In this document: positions 47,672 through 56,961 of the stretch, piece by piece | Position numbering within the stretch: position 1 is the first letter of the stretch | Layout of the letters: each line of letters begins with the position of its first letter | From: Mycolicibacterium thermoresistibile | Lineage (GTDB): Bacteria; Actinomycetota; Actinomycetes; Mycobacteriales; Mycobacteriaceae | DNA: 64,000 nt | Direction of reading: 5' to 3' | NCBI RefSeq assembly: GCF_900187065.1 | Contig: NZ_LT906483.1 | Coordinates: 1,426,001-1,490,000 of the forward strand | Program-made: the position numbers and the translations under genes | Notes under the pieces: generated by a model | What the model saw: only the letters and a program-made list of their open reading frames with translations | Told to the model about the DNA's origin: nothing | The model's database searches: none

Positions 47672-48526
47672 GTGAGCATCACCGCACTGGACAAGACCGA
47701 GATCCTCGACGGGCTGTTCGCGGTGTGGGACGACATCACCGCGCTCGGCGGCCGGCTCACCGACGCGCAGTGGCAGACCCCCACCGAACTGCCCGGCTGG
47801 TCGGTGCACGATGTCCTCGCGCATCTGATCGGCATCGAGTCGATGCTGCAGGGGGTCGAGACCCCGGACGCCGACATCGACGTGACCACGCTCGAGCACG
47901 TCCACAACGACATCGGCGCATTGAACGAACGCTGGATCCGCGCGCTGCGCGGCCTCGAACCGGCCGAGCTGCTCGACCGGTGGCGGTCGGTGACCGATGA
48001 GCGGCGCGCCGCGTTGACGGCGATGAACGACGAGGACTGGAGTGCCGTCACCGCCACACCGGCCGGACCCGACAGCTACGGACGGTTCATGCGGATCCGG
48101 ATCTTCGACTGCTGGATGCACGAACACGACATCCGCGCGGTGACCGGCCTGACGCTCGGCGATGACGCCCTGGACACCCCGCCGGCCCGGCTGGCGTTGG
48201 ACGAGATGGCGGCCGCCATGGGCCGGGTGGTCGGAAAGCTGGGCAAGGCGCCCGATGGTTCGCGGGTGCGGTTCGAACTGCTCGGGCCGCTCGCGCGCAC
48301 CATCGATGTGGCGGTGCAGGACGGCCGCGGGCGGGTGGTGCCCGGTTTCGGCGCCACCGGGGACGGCGATCCCGGACCCACCACCGTGATCAGCTTGGAC
48401 GCGTGGGTGTTCACCCGGCTCGCAGGGGGACGCAGCACGCCTGAGCGGCACCCCGGCGCCATCGGTTACCGTGGCGACGAGGCCGTCGGCCGGCGGATCG
48501 TCGAGAACCTGAACTACGTCATCTGA
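47672..48526 (+). CDS. maleylpyruvate isomerase family mycothiol-dependent protein
   Basis: 284 residues. The N-terminal DinB-like four-helix MDMPI domain includes ELPGWSVHDVLAHLIGIESML, with metal-type His, and DCWMHEHDIRAVTG. A C-terminal domain of ~100 residues follows. Members of this family use mycothiol as cofactor; most have unknown substrates. The GTG at 47672 has TACGTT (47659-47664) 7 nt upstream, so it is probably leaderless and separate from smpB. Confidence 0.85.
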   Translation: MSITALDKTEILDGLFAVWDDITALGGRLTDAQWQTPTELPGWSVHDVLAHLIGIESMLQGVETPDADIDVTTLEHVHNDIGALNERWIRALRGLEPAELLDRWRSVTDERRAALTAMNDEDWSAVTATPAGPDSYGRFMRIRIFDCWMHEHDIRAVTGLTLGDDALDTPPARLALDEMAAAMGRVVGKLGKAPDGSRVRFELLGPLARTIDVAVQDGRGRVVPGFGATGDGDPGPTTVISLDAWVFTRLAGGRSTPERHPGAIGYRGDEAVGRRIVENLNYVI

Positions 48527-48624
48527 CCCGCCCGGAGGCGGGAACTAAAATCGGGTGCCGCGGCGTTGTGCCTTGCGTACGATGGGTGCTCCTGCCGAAG
48601 GTCTGCAGGACCTCTGCAGGACCG

Positions 48625-48630
48625 TAGAAT
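48625..48630 (+). promoter_or_regulatory. candidate -10 box of ssrA
   Basis: TAGAAT lies 36 nt upstream of the mature tmRNA 5' end, allowing a short precursor leader that RNase P would remove. No clear -35 is visible. A second candidate, TACGAT, lies at 48578-48583. Confidence 0.4.
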
Positions 48631-48666
48631 GCGGGAGTACCAGCGAACACCGACGAGAAGTGGAAA

Positions 48667-49032
48667 GGGGCTGAAAGGTTTCGACTTCGCGCGTCGAATC
48701 AAGGGAAGCGTGCCGGTGCAGGCAAGAGACCACCGTAAGCGTCGTTGCAAACAGATAAGCGCCGATTCTCATCAGCGCGACTACGCTCTCGCTGCATAAG
48801 CGAAGCTAGTCTGTCAGACCGGGAGTGCCCTCGGCCCGGATCCTGGCATCAGCCAGAGGGATCACCGGTGAGTCCGGTCGCGGGACTCATCGGGACATCA
48901 CACAGCGACTGGGATCGTCATCTCGGCTTGTTCGCGTGACCGAGAGATCCGAGTAACGACATAGCGAACTGCGCACGGAGAAGCCTTGAGGAGGCGCCGT
49001 AGGACCCGGGTTCGATTCCCGGCAGCTCCACC
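48667..49032 (+). ncRNA. ssrA: transfer-messenger RNA (tmRNA)
   Basis: The tRNA-like ends pair GGGGCTG (48667-48673) with CAGCTCC (49023-49029), and the T-arm contains GGGTTCGATTCCC. The 5' region CTGAAAGGTTTCGACTTCG is typical. The tag reading frame starts at GCC 48761 and reads ADSHQRDYALAA before TAA (48797-48799), the mycobacterial degradation tag. It rescues stalled ribosomes with SmpB, which is encoded about 1 kb upstream. The 3' CCA is incomplete in the DNA (ACC then G), so the terminal A is added or trimmed post-transcriptionally. Confidence 0.97.
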
Positions 49033-49040
49033 GGCGTGCG

Positions 49041-49067
49041 GGCCCCCTACCGGTTCGGTAGGGGGCC
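49041..49067 (+). terminator. ssrA terminator
   Basis: A perfect 11-bp stem GGCCCCCTACC / GGTAGGGGGCC with a 5-nt loop, 8 nt after the tmRNA 3' end, followed by TTCGC. Confidence 0.85.
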
Positions 49068-49127
49068 TTCGCATGGGATGCGGGGTGGACCGGGCCAGAC
49101 GGCGGACGGGATGACGACGGGAAGACC

Positions 49128-50375
49128 ATGAGCGAGTCGAAGGCGTCGCAGGACGCGTCGGCCCCGGCGGCCGATCCGGTCGACGCCACCGCACGGCGCA
49201 CCCCGTGGATCGCGATCCTGGCCGCCGCGCTGGGCATCTTCGTGATGATCACCATCGAGGAGCTGCCGATCGGTGTGCTCACGCTGATCGGTGACGACCT
49301 CGGACTGAGCAGCGGTGTGGTGGGGCTGACCGTCACCATTCCCGGCGTGCTCGCCGGCGCGGTGGCGGTGCTGACCCCGACGCTCATCGGCCGGCTCGAT
49401 CGCCGTCTCGCCCTGGTGTCGGCACTGCTGCTGGTCTTCGTGTCGGCCGCGACGTCGGCGATCGCCCCCAACCTCCCGGTCCTGTTGGCGTCGAGGCTGT
49501 TCGCCGGGATGGCCATCGGGGTGTTCTGGGCGCTGCTCGCCGTCGTGGTGGCCCGGGTGGCCCATCCCGACGATCTGCCCAAGGCGCTGACGCTGGCGTT
49601 CGGCGGGGTGTCGGTGGCCGTCGTGCTCGGCGTGCCGTTCGCCGCCTGGATCGGCGCGATGGTGGGCTGGCGTTGGGCCTTCGTGCTGGTCGGAGCGCTC
49701 GGGTTGATGGTCGCCGTCGCGCTGACGGTGTTGTTGCCGCCGGTCCCGGTGGCGGAGCGGACCACGCTGGGTCAGCTCGGCGCCGCCTGGTCGATCCCGG
49801 CCGCCCGTACCGGGGTGCTGGTCACCCTGGTGATGGTCACCGCCCACTTCACCGCGTACACCTATGCGAGTCCGGTGCTGCAGGACCGGATCCACATCAC
49901 CGAGAGCGGTGTCGGGCCGATGTTGTTCGTGTTCGGGATCGCCGGTTTCCTCGGCAACTTCGCGGCCGGCCCGCTGCTCCGCCGTTCGATGCGCGCCACC
50001 TATGTCGTGCTTCCGATCGGGGTGATGGTCGGGGTGCTGGTGCTGGGGCTGCTGGCCACCGGTCTGGCCGGCGGTGCGGCGGCGATGGCGCTGTGGGGGT
50101 TGTTCGGCGGCGCGATCAGCGTGGTGACCCAGGCGTGGATTCTGCACACCGCGGGCGATCGGTCCGAACCCGCCACCGCGCTGAACAGCGGCGCGTTCAA
50201 CATCGCGATCGCCTTCGGCGCGCTCGTCGGCGGGCGTGCGTACGACGGCGGCGGCGTCGGCGCGGTCACCTGGTGCTCCGCCGGCGGCCTGGCCCTGGCC
50301 GCGGTCCTGGCGCTGTACGCCGTGGTCGGCGACCGTGAGCGAACCCGAACCGGACAGCCGTCCTCGACCGGGTGA
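49128..50375 (+). CDS. MFS efflux transporter
   Basis: 415 residues, 12 predicted helices. It begins after a short Ala-rich cytoplasmic segment and has EELPIGVLTLIGDDLGLSSGVVG in helix 1-2, ASRLFAGMAIGVFWALLAVV near 120, and PFAAWIGAMVGWRWAFVLVG, the motif C-like antiporter region. It resembles AraJ/Cmx-type drug and sugar exporters of the DHA1 group. The substrate cannot be deduced. Flanked by ssrA and a secreted protein gene, it appears monocistronic. Confidence 0.88.
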   Translation: MSESKASQDASAPAADPVDATARRTPWIAILAAALGIFVMITIEELPIGVLTLIGDDLGLSSGVVGLTVTIPGVLAGAVAVLTPTLIGRLDRRLALVSALLLVFVSAATSAIAPNLPVLLASRLFAGMAIGVFWALLAVVVARVAHPDDLPKALTLAFGGVSVAVVLGVPFAAWIGAMVGWRWAFVLVGALGLMVAVALTVLLPPVPVAERTTLGQLGAAWSIPAARTGVLVTLVMVTAHFTAYTYASPVLQDRIHITESGVGPMLFVFGIAGFLGNFAAGPLLRRSMRATYVVLPIGVMVGVLVLGLLATGLAGGAAAMALWGLFGGAISVVTQAWILHTAGDRSEPATALNSGAFNIAIAFGALVGGRAYDGGGVGAVTWCSAGGLALAAVLALYAVVGDRERTRTGQPSSTG

Positions 50376-50559
50376 GTTTCGCTGAACCCGGCACCGGACC
50401 GCCGAACCGGTGGATGATCGACCTCATCGACATCCGCGAGCGGAAGGGGGCCACGATCCGTCCACGCAACCAGCCCCGTCCGGGCGGTACCCAGCGCACC
50501 CACTCGTCATCCCTCGTCTCCTGAGTGCCGCCCCGAGGCCGTACTTCACAGGAGGAACC

Positions 50560-51297
50560 ATGACAACCGGACGAGAGCCGGTCCCGAGGCGTTCCGCCGC
50601 CGCCCTGCTGACGGCCGCGATCGCGGTCGTGGCCGGCATGGTGACGGGCGCCGTGGTGGGCCCGGTGGGCGGACCCCCACCGGCCCACGCGGCCGACCAG
50701 TTCATCGCGCTGGCACTGGGATTCATCAACGAGAACCCGCCGGTCACGATGGCGGGCGGGTCGGCGATCAGCACCACCGAGGAACAGGCCGCCGGCGGCG
50801 CGCTGGCCAACTGTTCGAGCAACGGTGGCAGCCACTGTGTCACCCAGGTGATCGGCAGGAACGAGTGCGCGGCCGCCGCATCGAACGACTACGGCGAGAT
50901 GACCGGCGCGACCGACCCGTCGCTGGGCGCCGCACAGAGCAAGGCCACCGCCAAACTGCAGAATCAGCAGGGCGCGAAGGTGATCGTGTCCGGCTGTGCG
51001 AGCGGGTCGAGCCCGCCGCCGCCGAATGAACCGCCGCCACCGCCGCCCGAGCCGAAGCAGGGGCCGACGGTGTCGTTCGAACCGGTGGTGGGCGGTCTGG
51101 TCGCGCACATCACGGACCGCAGCGGTGTGTCCTCACAGTGCACGTATGCCACCGACGATTACAACCGCAGCTTCGCCCTGCCGGCGAACTCCACCTACGA
51201 CCTGCGGATCGTGCCGGCGGTACCGCGGTTCCGGAACTGGACCGTGACGATCACCTGTGACAACGGAACGAGCACCACCGCGACAACCTACTTCTGA
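50560..51297 (+). CDS. secreted DUF4189-like protein with a Pro-rich linker
   Basis: 245 residues. A signal peptide (~10-46) ends GPPPAHAAD. A DUF4189-like domain (~47-150) has NCSSNGGSHCVTQVIGRNECAAAA, with paired cysteines, and QGAKVIVSGCASG. A Pro-rich linker (SSPPPPNEPPPPPPEPKQG) leads to a small C-terminal beta domain with two further Cys (SQCTYATDDYN, VTITCDNGT). It is probably a disulfide-bonded exported protein of unknown role. The ATG at 50560 follows a very strong AGGAGG site. Confidence 0.8.
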   Translation: MTTGREPVPRRSAAALLTAAIAVVAGMVTGAVVGPVGGPPPAHAADQFIALALGFINENPPVTMAGGSAISTTEEQAAGGALANCSSNGGSHCVTQVIGRNECAAAASNDYGEMTGATDPSLGAAQSKATAKLQNQQGAKVIVSGCASGSSPPPPNEPPPPPPEPKQGPTVSFEPVVGGLVAHITDRSGVSSQCTYATDDYNRSFALPANSTYDLRIVPAVPRFRNWTVTITCDNGTSTTATTYF

Positions 51298-51418
51298 GCA
51301 GGTCCCGGCGTTCCGGGCCGAACGCGATCCTGACCCGGATCCCCGAAGACCGGCACCGACGCGTCAGTGCGGTGTTACATTCCGCACCGAAGACGCCGGG
51401 CCGGTTCTCGAGGAGCGA

Positions 51419-53182
51419 ATGGTGTTCGACCTGAAGATCACTGGCGGAACCGTGGTGGACGGCACCGGGGCAGACCGGTTCCTCGGCGACATCGGCATCG
51501 CGGGCGGCACGATCGTCGAGGTCCGCCGCCGCGGGCCCGGCGACCCGCCCCTCGAGGGCGCGGCCGCCGAGACCCTCGATGCGACCGGCACGATCGTCGC
51601 GCCCGGCTTCGTCGACATCCACACCCATTACGACGGTCAGGTCAGCTGGGACGATCTCCTCGAGCCGTCCAGCGGTCACGGCGTCACCACCGTGGTGATG
51701 GGCAATTGCGGTGTCGGTTTCGCGCCAGTGCGTCCGGGCCGCGAGGAATGGCTCATCGAGTTGATGGAGGGCGTCGAGGACATCCCGGGAGCCGCCCTGT
51801 CGGAGGGCATCAGCTGGGGCTGGGAGAGTTACGCCGACTATCTCGACGTCATCGGCGGGCGGAAGCTGGCGATCGACGTGGGAAGTCAGATCGCGCACGG
51901 AACGGTCCGCGCCTACGCGATGGGGGAGCGCGGCGCCCGCAACGAACCCGCGACACCCGACGACATCGCGGCGATGAGCCGGATCGTGCGGGAGGCGGCC
52001 GAGGCTGGGGCGCTGGGCTTCTCGTCGTCCCGCACGCTGGCGCACCGGGCGATCGACGGAGAACCGGTGCCGGGCACCTTCGCCGCGGAGGATGAACTGT
52101 TCGCGCTGGGCCGGGCGCTGGCCGACGGCGGCGGTGCGGTGTTCGAGTTGGCGCCGCAGGGCGCCGCGGGGGAGGACATCGTCGCCCCCGGGAAGGAACT
52201 GGAATGGATGCGCCGGCTCGGCGCGGAGATCGACTGCGCCCTGAGCTTCGCGCTGATCCAGGTCGACGCCGACCCGAACCTGTGGCGCGAACAGCTGGAG
52301 ATCTCCGCGGCCGCCCACGAGGCGGGCAGTCGGCTGTACCCGCAGGTCGCGGCCCGGCCATTCGGGATGCTGCTCGGTTTTCCCGGCCATCACGCGTTCA
52401 CCCACCGCCCCACCTACCGGCGGCTGGCCGCCGAATGCGACCGTGAAGAACTCGCCGCACGGCTCGCCGAACCCGCGGTTCGGGCGGCCATCCTGGCCGA
52501 GGACGATCTGCCCCCGGATCCGGATGTGTTGTTCGACGGCATGTTCGCGTTCGCCCAGCACGCGGTGGATCGGCTCTACCCGCTGGGCGATCCACCCGAC
52601 TACGAGCCGACACCCGACCGCACCGTCACCGCGATCGCCGCCGAACGGGGTGTCGACCCGCTGACCGCGATGTACGACCTGATGCTCGAGAACGGTGCGG
52701 GCGCAATGCTTCTGCTGCCGCTCTACAACTACGCCGACGGCAACCACGACGCCATCCGGGAGATGCTGACCCACCCCGCCGGGGTGCTGGGACTGTCGGA
52801 CGGCGGCGCGCACTGCAGCATGATCTGCGACGCCTCCTATCCGACCTTCCTGCTGACGCACTGGGCCCGGGACCGTTCCCGCGGGGACCGTCTGCCGCTC
52901 GAATACGTGATCCGCAAACAGGCGCACGACACCGCGCAACTGTTCGGGTTGACCGACCGCGGCACGATCGCGGTGGGCAAGAAGGCCGACCTGAACGTCA
53001 TCGACCTCGACGCGCTGACCCTGCACCCACCGCGGATGGTCTACGACCTGCCCGCCGGCGGGCACCGCCTGGTGCAGGGCGCCTCGGGGTACGTCGCCAC
53101 GATCGTCGGCGGTGTGGTGACCCGCCGCGACGGTGTGGACACCGGCGCCCGGCCCGGCCGGCTGGTGCGGGGGGCCCGCTGA
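51419..53182 (+). CDS. N-acyl-D-amino-acid deacylase-type amidohydrolase
   Basis: 587 residues of the amidohydrolase superfamily. [16 protein letters not shown] near residue 66 supplies the first metal histidines. [16 protein letters not shown] near 97 holds the Cys metal ligand that distinguishes D-aminoacylases. [15 protein letters not shown] near 458 gives the catalytic Asp. It likely hydrolyses N-acyl-D-amino acids or related amides. The ATG at 51419 follows GAGGAG; a longer upstream frame is unsupported. A TGATG overlap couples it to the next gene. Confidence 0.9.
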   Translation: MVFDLKITGGTVVDGTGADRFLGDIGIAGGTIVEVRRRGPGDPPLEGAAAETLDATGTIVAPGFVDIHTHYDGQVSWDDLLEPSSGHGVTTVVMGNCGVGFAPVRPGREEWLIELMEGVEDIPGAALSEGISWGWESYADYLDVIGGRKLAIDVGSQIAHGTVRAYAMGERGARNEPATPDDIAAMSRIVREAAEAGALGFSSSRTLAHRAIDGEPVPGTFAAEDELFALGRALADGGGAVFELAPQGAAGEDIVAPGKELEWMRRLGAEIDCALSFALIQVDADPNLWREQLEISAAAHEAGSRLYPQVAARPFGMLLGFPGHHAFTHRPTYRRLAAECDREELAARLAEPAVRAAILAEDDLPPDPDVLFDGMFAFAQHAVDRLYPLGDPPDYEPTPDRTVTAIAAERGVDPLTAMYDLMLENGAGAMLLLPLYNYADGNHDAIREMLTHPAGVLGLSDGGAHCSMICDASYPTFLLTHWARDRSRGDRLPLEYVIRKQAHDTAQLFGLTDRGTIAVGKKADLNVIDLDALTLHPPRMVYDLPAGGHRLVQGASGYVATIVGGVVTRRDGVDTGARPGRLVRGAR

Positions 53183-53613
53183 TGGCCGTGGACCGGGCGG
53201 CGCTGGCCGCCGGCTGTTTCCGGTTGGCCTCGGGAGTGTCGTTCCTCGTCGACCCGATCCGGGCGAACCGGCTGTGGGGCGCCCCGGCGGACGAACCGGC
53301 GCCGACGGCGAGGCTGTTGCTGCGTTCGATGGGTTACCGCGACGCGTTGATCGGGGCGATGCTGGCGACCGCGGCGCTGCGGAACGCGAACACCCGCGGC
53401 TGGTTCCTGGCGTCCGCCGGCGCCGACGCGGCGGATCTGCTCGGCGGGATGGGCGTTCACCACCAGATGCCGCGCGCGCAACGGCTGATCGGCTTGGGCG
53501 GAGCGGTGGTCGGCATCGCCGTGGGGCTCTGGGGTGCGGGGCGCCCCGCCGGAAGATCCGTGCGCAGGCAACGTCCGGTGGTTCGCCCGGAATCTGAACA
53601 GCGCGACCCGTAG
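53182..53613 (+). CDS. small membrane protein, DUF4267-like
   Basis: 143 residues with three or four weak membrane segments (AAGCFRLASGVSFLVDP, YRDALIGAMLATAALR, LIGLGGAVVGIAVGLWGAG). The FLVDPIRANRLWGAP and MGYRDALIGAM segments recall DUF4267-type membrane proteins. Function unknown. The start overlaps the amidohydrolase stop by one base, so they are co-translated. Confidence 0.7.
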   Translation: MAVDRAALAAGCFRLASGVSFLVDPIRANRLWGAPADEPAPTARLLLRSMGYRDALIGAMLATAALRNANTRGWFLASAGADAADLLGGMGVHHQMPRAQRLIGLGGAVVGIAVGLWGAGRPAGRSVRRQRPVVRPESEQRDP

Positions 53614-53750
53614 TCGTCGGTGGCCTCCGGAGCGATAATCAAGCCCATCGCCCGGGGGAGGACGCGATGTTCGAGGCCGGGTGACCCGTTATCGACCGAA
53701 TATTGCCCTGATTCCGCCGGTCCGGGACGGGAACGTGACAGGATCACGCA

Positions 53751-54449
53751 ATGACGGTCGTCATCGCGCTCCGGTGCGCGGATGGAATCGTGATGGGTTC
53801 GGATTCCCAGATCACCGATCCCGGCCTGGGGCTGACCTACCAGGATCAGAAGCTGCATCCACTGGGTGAGCGGGCGGCCTGGGGCGGCAGCGGATCCCGC
53901 GCCGCCCTGTACGACATCGAGCAGACCTTCGCCGCGGACGCCGCGGCGATCGTCGACGCCGACGATGTCGGGCGGGCGCTGCAGGCCCGGGTGGTGCCGC
54001 TGCTCAAGCACCATTACGACCACTTCATCGAGACGGTTCCGGCCAAGGACACCGGCGGCGCCACCCCAGCCACCTATGTGCTGGCCGCCGGCTACAGCGG
54101 TGACCGTCCCTTCATCGCCGACATCGATCCGCACGGGGCGGTGGGCCGCCATGAGGACACCGGATTCCAGGCCATCGGCAGTGGTGCCCCGATGGCGCAG
54201 CTGGCCCACACGATGCTGGCCAACTTCCGGATGTCCGAGCGCGGCACCGATCACGGTGTGCTCGCGGTGCTGCGGGTGCTCGACTCACTGGCGGTGTCGG
54301 CGCCCAGCGTGGGCGGCCCGATGGACGTCTGCCGGATCACGCCCGAACGCGCCTGTCACCTCACCCCGGAGGACATCGAGCAGGCCCGCCGCGACATCGA
54401 GCGCTGGAAGGAACGTGAACAGCGCGTGCTGGACGACCTGTTCGATTAG
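53751..54449 (+). CDS. free-standing proteasome-like Ntn hydrolase
   Basis: 232 residues. The protein starts MTVVIALRCADGIVMGSDSQ. If Met1 is removed, Thr becomes residue 1, and Asp17 (GSDSQ) and Lys33 (QDQKLHPLG) fall exactly at the catalytic positions of proteasome beta subunits and HslV. Asp166 (GTDHG) also coincides, but Ser169 is Val. IGSGAP resembles the GSG turn. No propeptide is present, as in HslV. The paired PrcA/PrcB genes are not here. It could be an Anbu/HslV-like self-compartmentalised protease or an Ntn amidase. A strong ribosome site and a five-codon frame (53667-53684) precede it. Confidence 0.82.
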   Translation: MTVVIALRCADGIVMGSDSQITDPGLGLTYQDQKLHPLGERAAWGGSGSRAALYDIEQTFAADAAAIVDADDVGRALQARVVPLLKHHYDHFIETVPAKDTGGATPATYVLAAGYSGDRPFIADIDPHGAVGRHEDTGFQAIGSGAPMAQLAHTMLANFRMSERGTDHGVLAVLRVLDSLAVSAPSVGGPMDVCRITPERACHLTPEDIEQARRDIERWKEREQRVLDDLFD

Positions 54450-54465
54450 TGCCGGTCAGCCGGTG

Positions 54466-54687
54466 TCAGTCCGCACTGCTGTGACGGCCACCGATATAGC
54501 TCAGCAGCGCCGCATCGTCCGAGGTGAACCGGTCCACCTCCGTGCCGCCGTCACAGCTGAACAGCCCGACGGTGACCGAGCGACCGGTGCGGTGCAGCAC
54601 CCGCCAGTGCGCACCGGAGTCCTCCCAGCGCCGCAGTTCGGCGACCCGGTCGCGGGCCGTCGATTCGGCGGGGCCGTGTTCGCTCAT
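54466..54687 (-). CDS. small acidic protein of unknown function
   Basis: 73 residues: ARDRVAELRRWEDSGAHWRVL, then VTVGLFSCDGGTEVDRFTSDDAALLSYIGG. It reads as a helix followed by a small beta domain. I do not recognise a named family; similar short mycobacterial proteins with a CSCDGGEE-like centre exist to my memory. The ATG at 54687 lies 17 nt from a divergent GTG. It converges on the proteasome-like gene with a 16-nt gap. Confidence 0.65.
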   Translation of the reverse strand: MSEHGPAESTARDRVAELRRWEDSGAHWRVLHRTGRSVTVGLFSCDGGTEVDRFTSDDAALLSYIGGRHSSAD

Positions 54688-54704
54688 CGTCGTACCATTC
54701 TGTC

Positions 54705-55070
54705 GTGAGTGGAGGCCACCGCGTGCAGGTGGTGCGGGTCTACGAGGAGCCGGGCCCGGACGAGGGGCAGCGGGTGCTGGTGGACCGGGTGTGGCCGCGC
54801 GGATTCCGCAAGGACGATCCGCGGGTGGGGCGCTGGCTGCGCGATGTCGCCCCGTCGACCGAACTGCGGCGCTGGTACGGACACATCCCGCAGCGGTTCG
54901 ACGAGTTCCGCGCCCGCTTCCTCGAGGAACTCGACGCCCCAAAGGCCGCCGCCGCGCTGGCCGAGCTGCGCGAGCTCGCCGCCGCCGGGCCGATCACCCT
55001 GGTCACCGCCACCCGTGACGTCTCCGGCAGCCACGCCGCCGTGCTGGCCCACCTGCTGGCCGAACGGTGA
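54705..55070 (+). CDS. DUF488 family protein
   Basis: 121 residues. Family signatures: VLVDRVWPRGFRKDDPRVGRWLRDVAPSTELRRWYGH (diagnostic part RVLVDRVWPRGFRKDD) and ITLVTATRDVSGSHAAVLAHLL. Members are small cytosolic proteins of unknown function, sometimes linked to stress. The GTG at 54705 has TACCAT (54693-54698) 6 nt upstream, a leaderless promoter in a 17-nt divergent gap. Confidence 0.88.
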   Translation: MSGGHRVQVVRVYEEPGPDEGQRVLVDRVWPRGFRKDDPRVGRWLRDVAPSTELRRWYGHIPQRFDEFRARFLEELDAPKAAAALAELRELAAAGPITLVTATRDVSGSHAAVLAHLLAER

Positions 55071-55096
55071 ACCCGGCGGGGCGGAGGAGACCCGAG

Positions 55097-55115
55097 GAAG
55101 GTAAAGCTACCCTCA
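55097..55115 (+). promoter_or_regulatory. IdeR-like iron box of mbtK
   Basis: The 19-mer starting GAAGGTAAAGC and ending ACCCTCA matches the IdeR consensus (TTAGGTTAGGCTAACCTAA) at 13 of 19 positions by hand alignment. It lies over the -35 region, with TAGGCT (55126-55131) as -10, 9 nt before the mbtK ATG. IdeR-Fe(II) would repress here in iron-rich cells. Confidence 0.65.
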
Positions 55116-55140
55116 CTTGCTGCGGTAGGCTCATGCGGCG

Positions 55141-55758
55141 ATGACCGAGACCAGCGAGGCGCCCGAGAAGATCCTCAAGCGGGAGCTCACCACCGTGTCC
55201 GACGCCGTCCGTGCGGTTCCGGCCCCGCCGACCCCGGTGCTGGCCGAACCGTACGCGTTCCGGCTCGTCGACCCGGACCGGGATGCGGAGTTGGTGTCGG
55301 CCTGGATGAACATGCCGCACCTGGTCGAGGCGTGGGAGTATGCCTGGCCGCCGGACCGGTGGCGGCGCTACCTGCAGGCGCAACTCGACGGTGAGTACTC
55401 GCGTCCGTTCATCGGCAGTTTCCGGGGCCGTGAGGTCGGCTACGTCGAGTTATACCGGGCGGCAAAGGATTCCATCGCCACCCGGTACGACGCGGACCCC
55501 TACGACATCGGGTTGCACGCCGCCATCGCCGATGTGCGCATGGTCAACCGGGGGATCGCGCCGATCCTGCTGCCGCGGGTGGTGGCGAGCGTGTTCGACC
55601 TGGATCCGCGGTGCCGACGCATCATGTTCGACCCGGACCACCGCAACAGTGCGGCGCGGCGGCTGTGCGAATTCGCCGGCTGCGAATTCCTCGGCGAACA
55701 CGACATGCCGAACCGCCGGATGGCGCTGTACGCGCTGCACCGGCCCGAGTCGACCTGA
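55141..55758 (+). CDS. mbtK: mycobactin lysine N-acyltransferase MbtK
   Basis: 205 residues of the GNAT/IucB-type siderophore acyltransferase family. [33 protein letters not shown] (core [13 protein letters not shown]) and [31 protein letters not shown] match. A C-terminal [20 protein letters not shown] follows. It transfers the long acyl chain from the MbtL carrier to the epsilon-amino group of a mycobactin lysine. It converges on mbtN-mbtM-mbtL, the same geometry as Rv1347c and Rv1346-1344. Confidence 0.93.
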   Translation: MTETSEAPEKILKRELTTVSDAVRAVPAPPTPVLAEPYAFRLVDPDRDAELVSAWMNMPHLVEAWEYAWPPDRWRRYLQAQLDGEYSRPFIGSFRGREVGYVELYRAAKDSIATRYDADPYDIGLHAAIADVRMVNRGIAPILLPRVVASVFDLDPRCRRIMFDPDHRNSAARRLCEFAGCEFLGEHDMPNRRMALYALHRPEST

Positions 55759-55797
55759 CCGCCGGTCTCGGCCGATGCCGCTGGATGCCGCTGCCGG

Positions 55798-56961
55798 TCA
55801 GCCGTCGGCGCCGTAGATCTCCTGATAGCCGTCGTAATCCGGTTTCATCGCGGCGGCCACCAGCTCCCACAGCACCTCGTCGGTGCCGCCGCCGACACGG
55901 GCCAGCTTCATGTCCCGCCACCACCGGCCCAGCGGTGTCTCATCGACCAGATACCCTGAGCCGCCGAAGATGTGCATGCACTCCGAGAGCACCTCTTCAC
56001 CGAGGCGCGCCGCCGACACCTTGATGGCCGCCGCGGTCCGCAAGTCCAGCCGGCCCTGGGTGGCGATGCCGGTCAGGGCGAACCTCAGCATGTCGGTCCG
56101 TGCCTGCAGGTCGGCCATCCGCATCCGCAACGCCTGATGCTCATACAGTGTGCTGCCGAACTGGCGGCGTTTCATCATGCGGGCCAACGTGATTCCGATG
56201 ACCCGCTGGCAACCCGCGGCCACCTGGCCGGCGATCGACAACCGTTCGTGCGCCAGGCCCCACGAGATCGCGGCGAGGCCGGTGCCCGGCCGGGCGATCA
56301 GCGCGTCGCCGGGCACCCAGGTGTCGATGTGCACGGCGGCGGTGTCCAGCGGGCCGGCGCCGACCTTGCGGTACGGGGTCTGCACCTCGACCTGCGTGGT
56401 GGGCACCGCGATCAGCATGACATTGCCGTGCCGGCTGGACGGATCGTGGTCGACGCTGCGCGCCACCACCACGATGTGGTCGGCGATCGGGGACAACGAG
56501 ACGAACTTCTTGGTCCCGCGGACCCGGAAACCGTCGCCTTCCGAACGCACTTCGGTTTCGACGATCTGCAGGTCCGAGCCGCCGGACTCCTCGGAGGCGC
56601 CGATGCACAGCACCGCCTCGCCGCGGATCGCCTGCTCGGCGATCTCCCGCAGATGATCCGACCTGCCGAACCGCCGCAGAATCGCGATCGCCGAATCATG
56701 CAGGCTGACACCGACACCGATACCGGCGGAGCCGAGCCGGCCCAGCGCCAGCGCCAGTTCGATCAGCTTGGCGACGTCGGGGAGCTGGTGGTCCTGCCAT
56801 TTCTCGGCGAAAACCCCGCTGCGGCCGAGGTATTCGATCAGCGCACGCGGGAAGCGTTCGGTCTCCTCGGCTTCCGCGGTCCACGCCGTCACCCGCTCGT
56901 CGAACACCCGCCCGAGCAGGTCGCGGTAGTCGTCGACGGAGGTTTCCGAGACGGCCGTCAT
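55798..56961 (-). CDS. mbtN: mycobactin acyl-ACP dehydrogenase MbtN (FadE14)
   Basis: 387 residues of acyl-CoA dehydrogenase fold. [16 protein letters not shown] near 130, [18 protein letters not shown], and the C-terminal [21 protein letters not shown] with [14 protein letters not shown]. It introduces the alpha-beta double bond of the mycobactin acyl chain while it is bound to MbtL. The ATG at 56961 overlaps the mbtM stop (ATGA), so mbtL-mbtM-mbtN are translationally linked. Confidence 0.93.
   Translation of the reverse strand: MTAVSETSVDDYRDLLGRVFDERVTAWTAEAEETERFPRALIEYLGRSGVFAEKWQDHQLPDVAKLIELALALGRLGSAGIGVGVSLHDSAIAILRRFGRSDHLREIAEQAIRGEAVLCIGASEESGGSDLQIVETEVRSEGDGFRVRGTKKFVSLSPIADHIVVVARSVDHDPSSRHGNVMLIAVPTTQVEVQTPYRKVGAGPLDTAAVHIDTWVPGDALIARPGTGLAAISWGLAHERLSIAGQVAAGCQRVIGITLARMMKRRQFGSTLYEHQALRMRMADLQARTDMLRFALTGIATQGRLDLRTAAAIKVSAARLGEEVLSECMHIFGGSGYLVDETPLGRWWRDMKLARVGGGTDEVLWELVAAAMKPDYDGYQEIYGADG

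Noticed and set aside
48566..48939. Short open frames around ssrA
   Set aside because: They overlap the structured tmRNA. Only the 12-codon tag frame at 48761-48799 is real.
48960..49032. A separate tRNA gene at the end of ssrA
   Set aside because: The T-arm and acceptor belong to the tmRNA, whose 5' half at 48667 completes the acceptor stem; there is no anticodon arm here.
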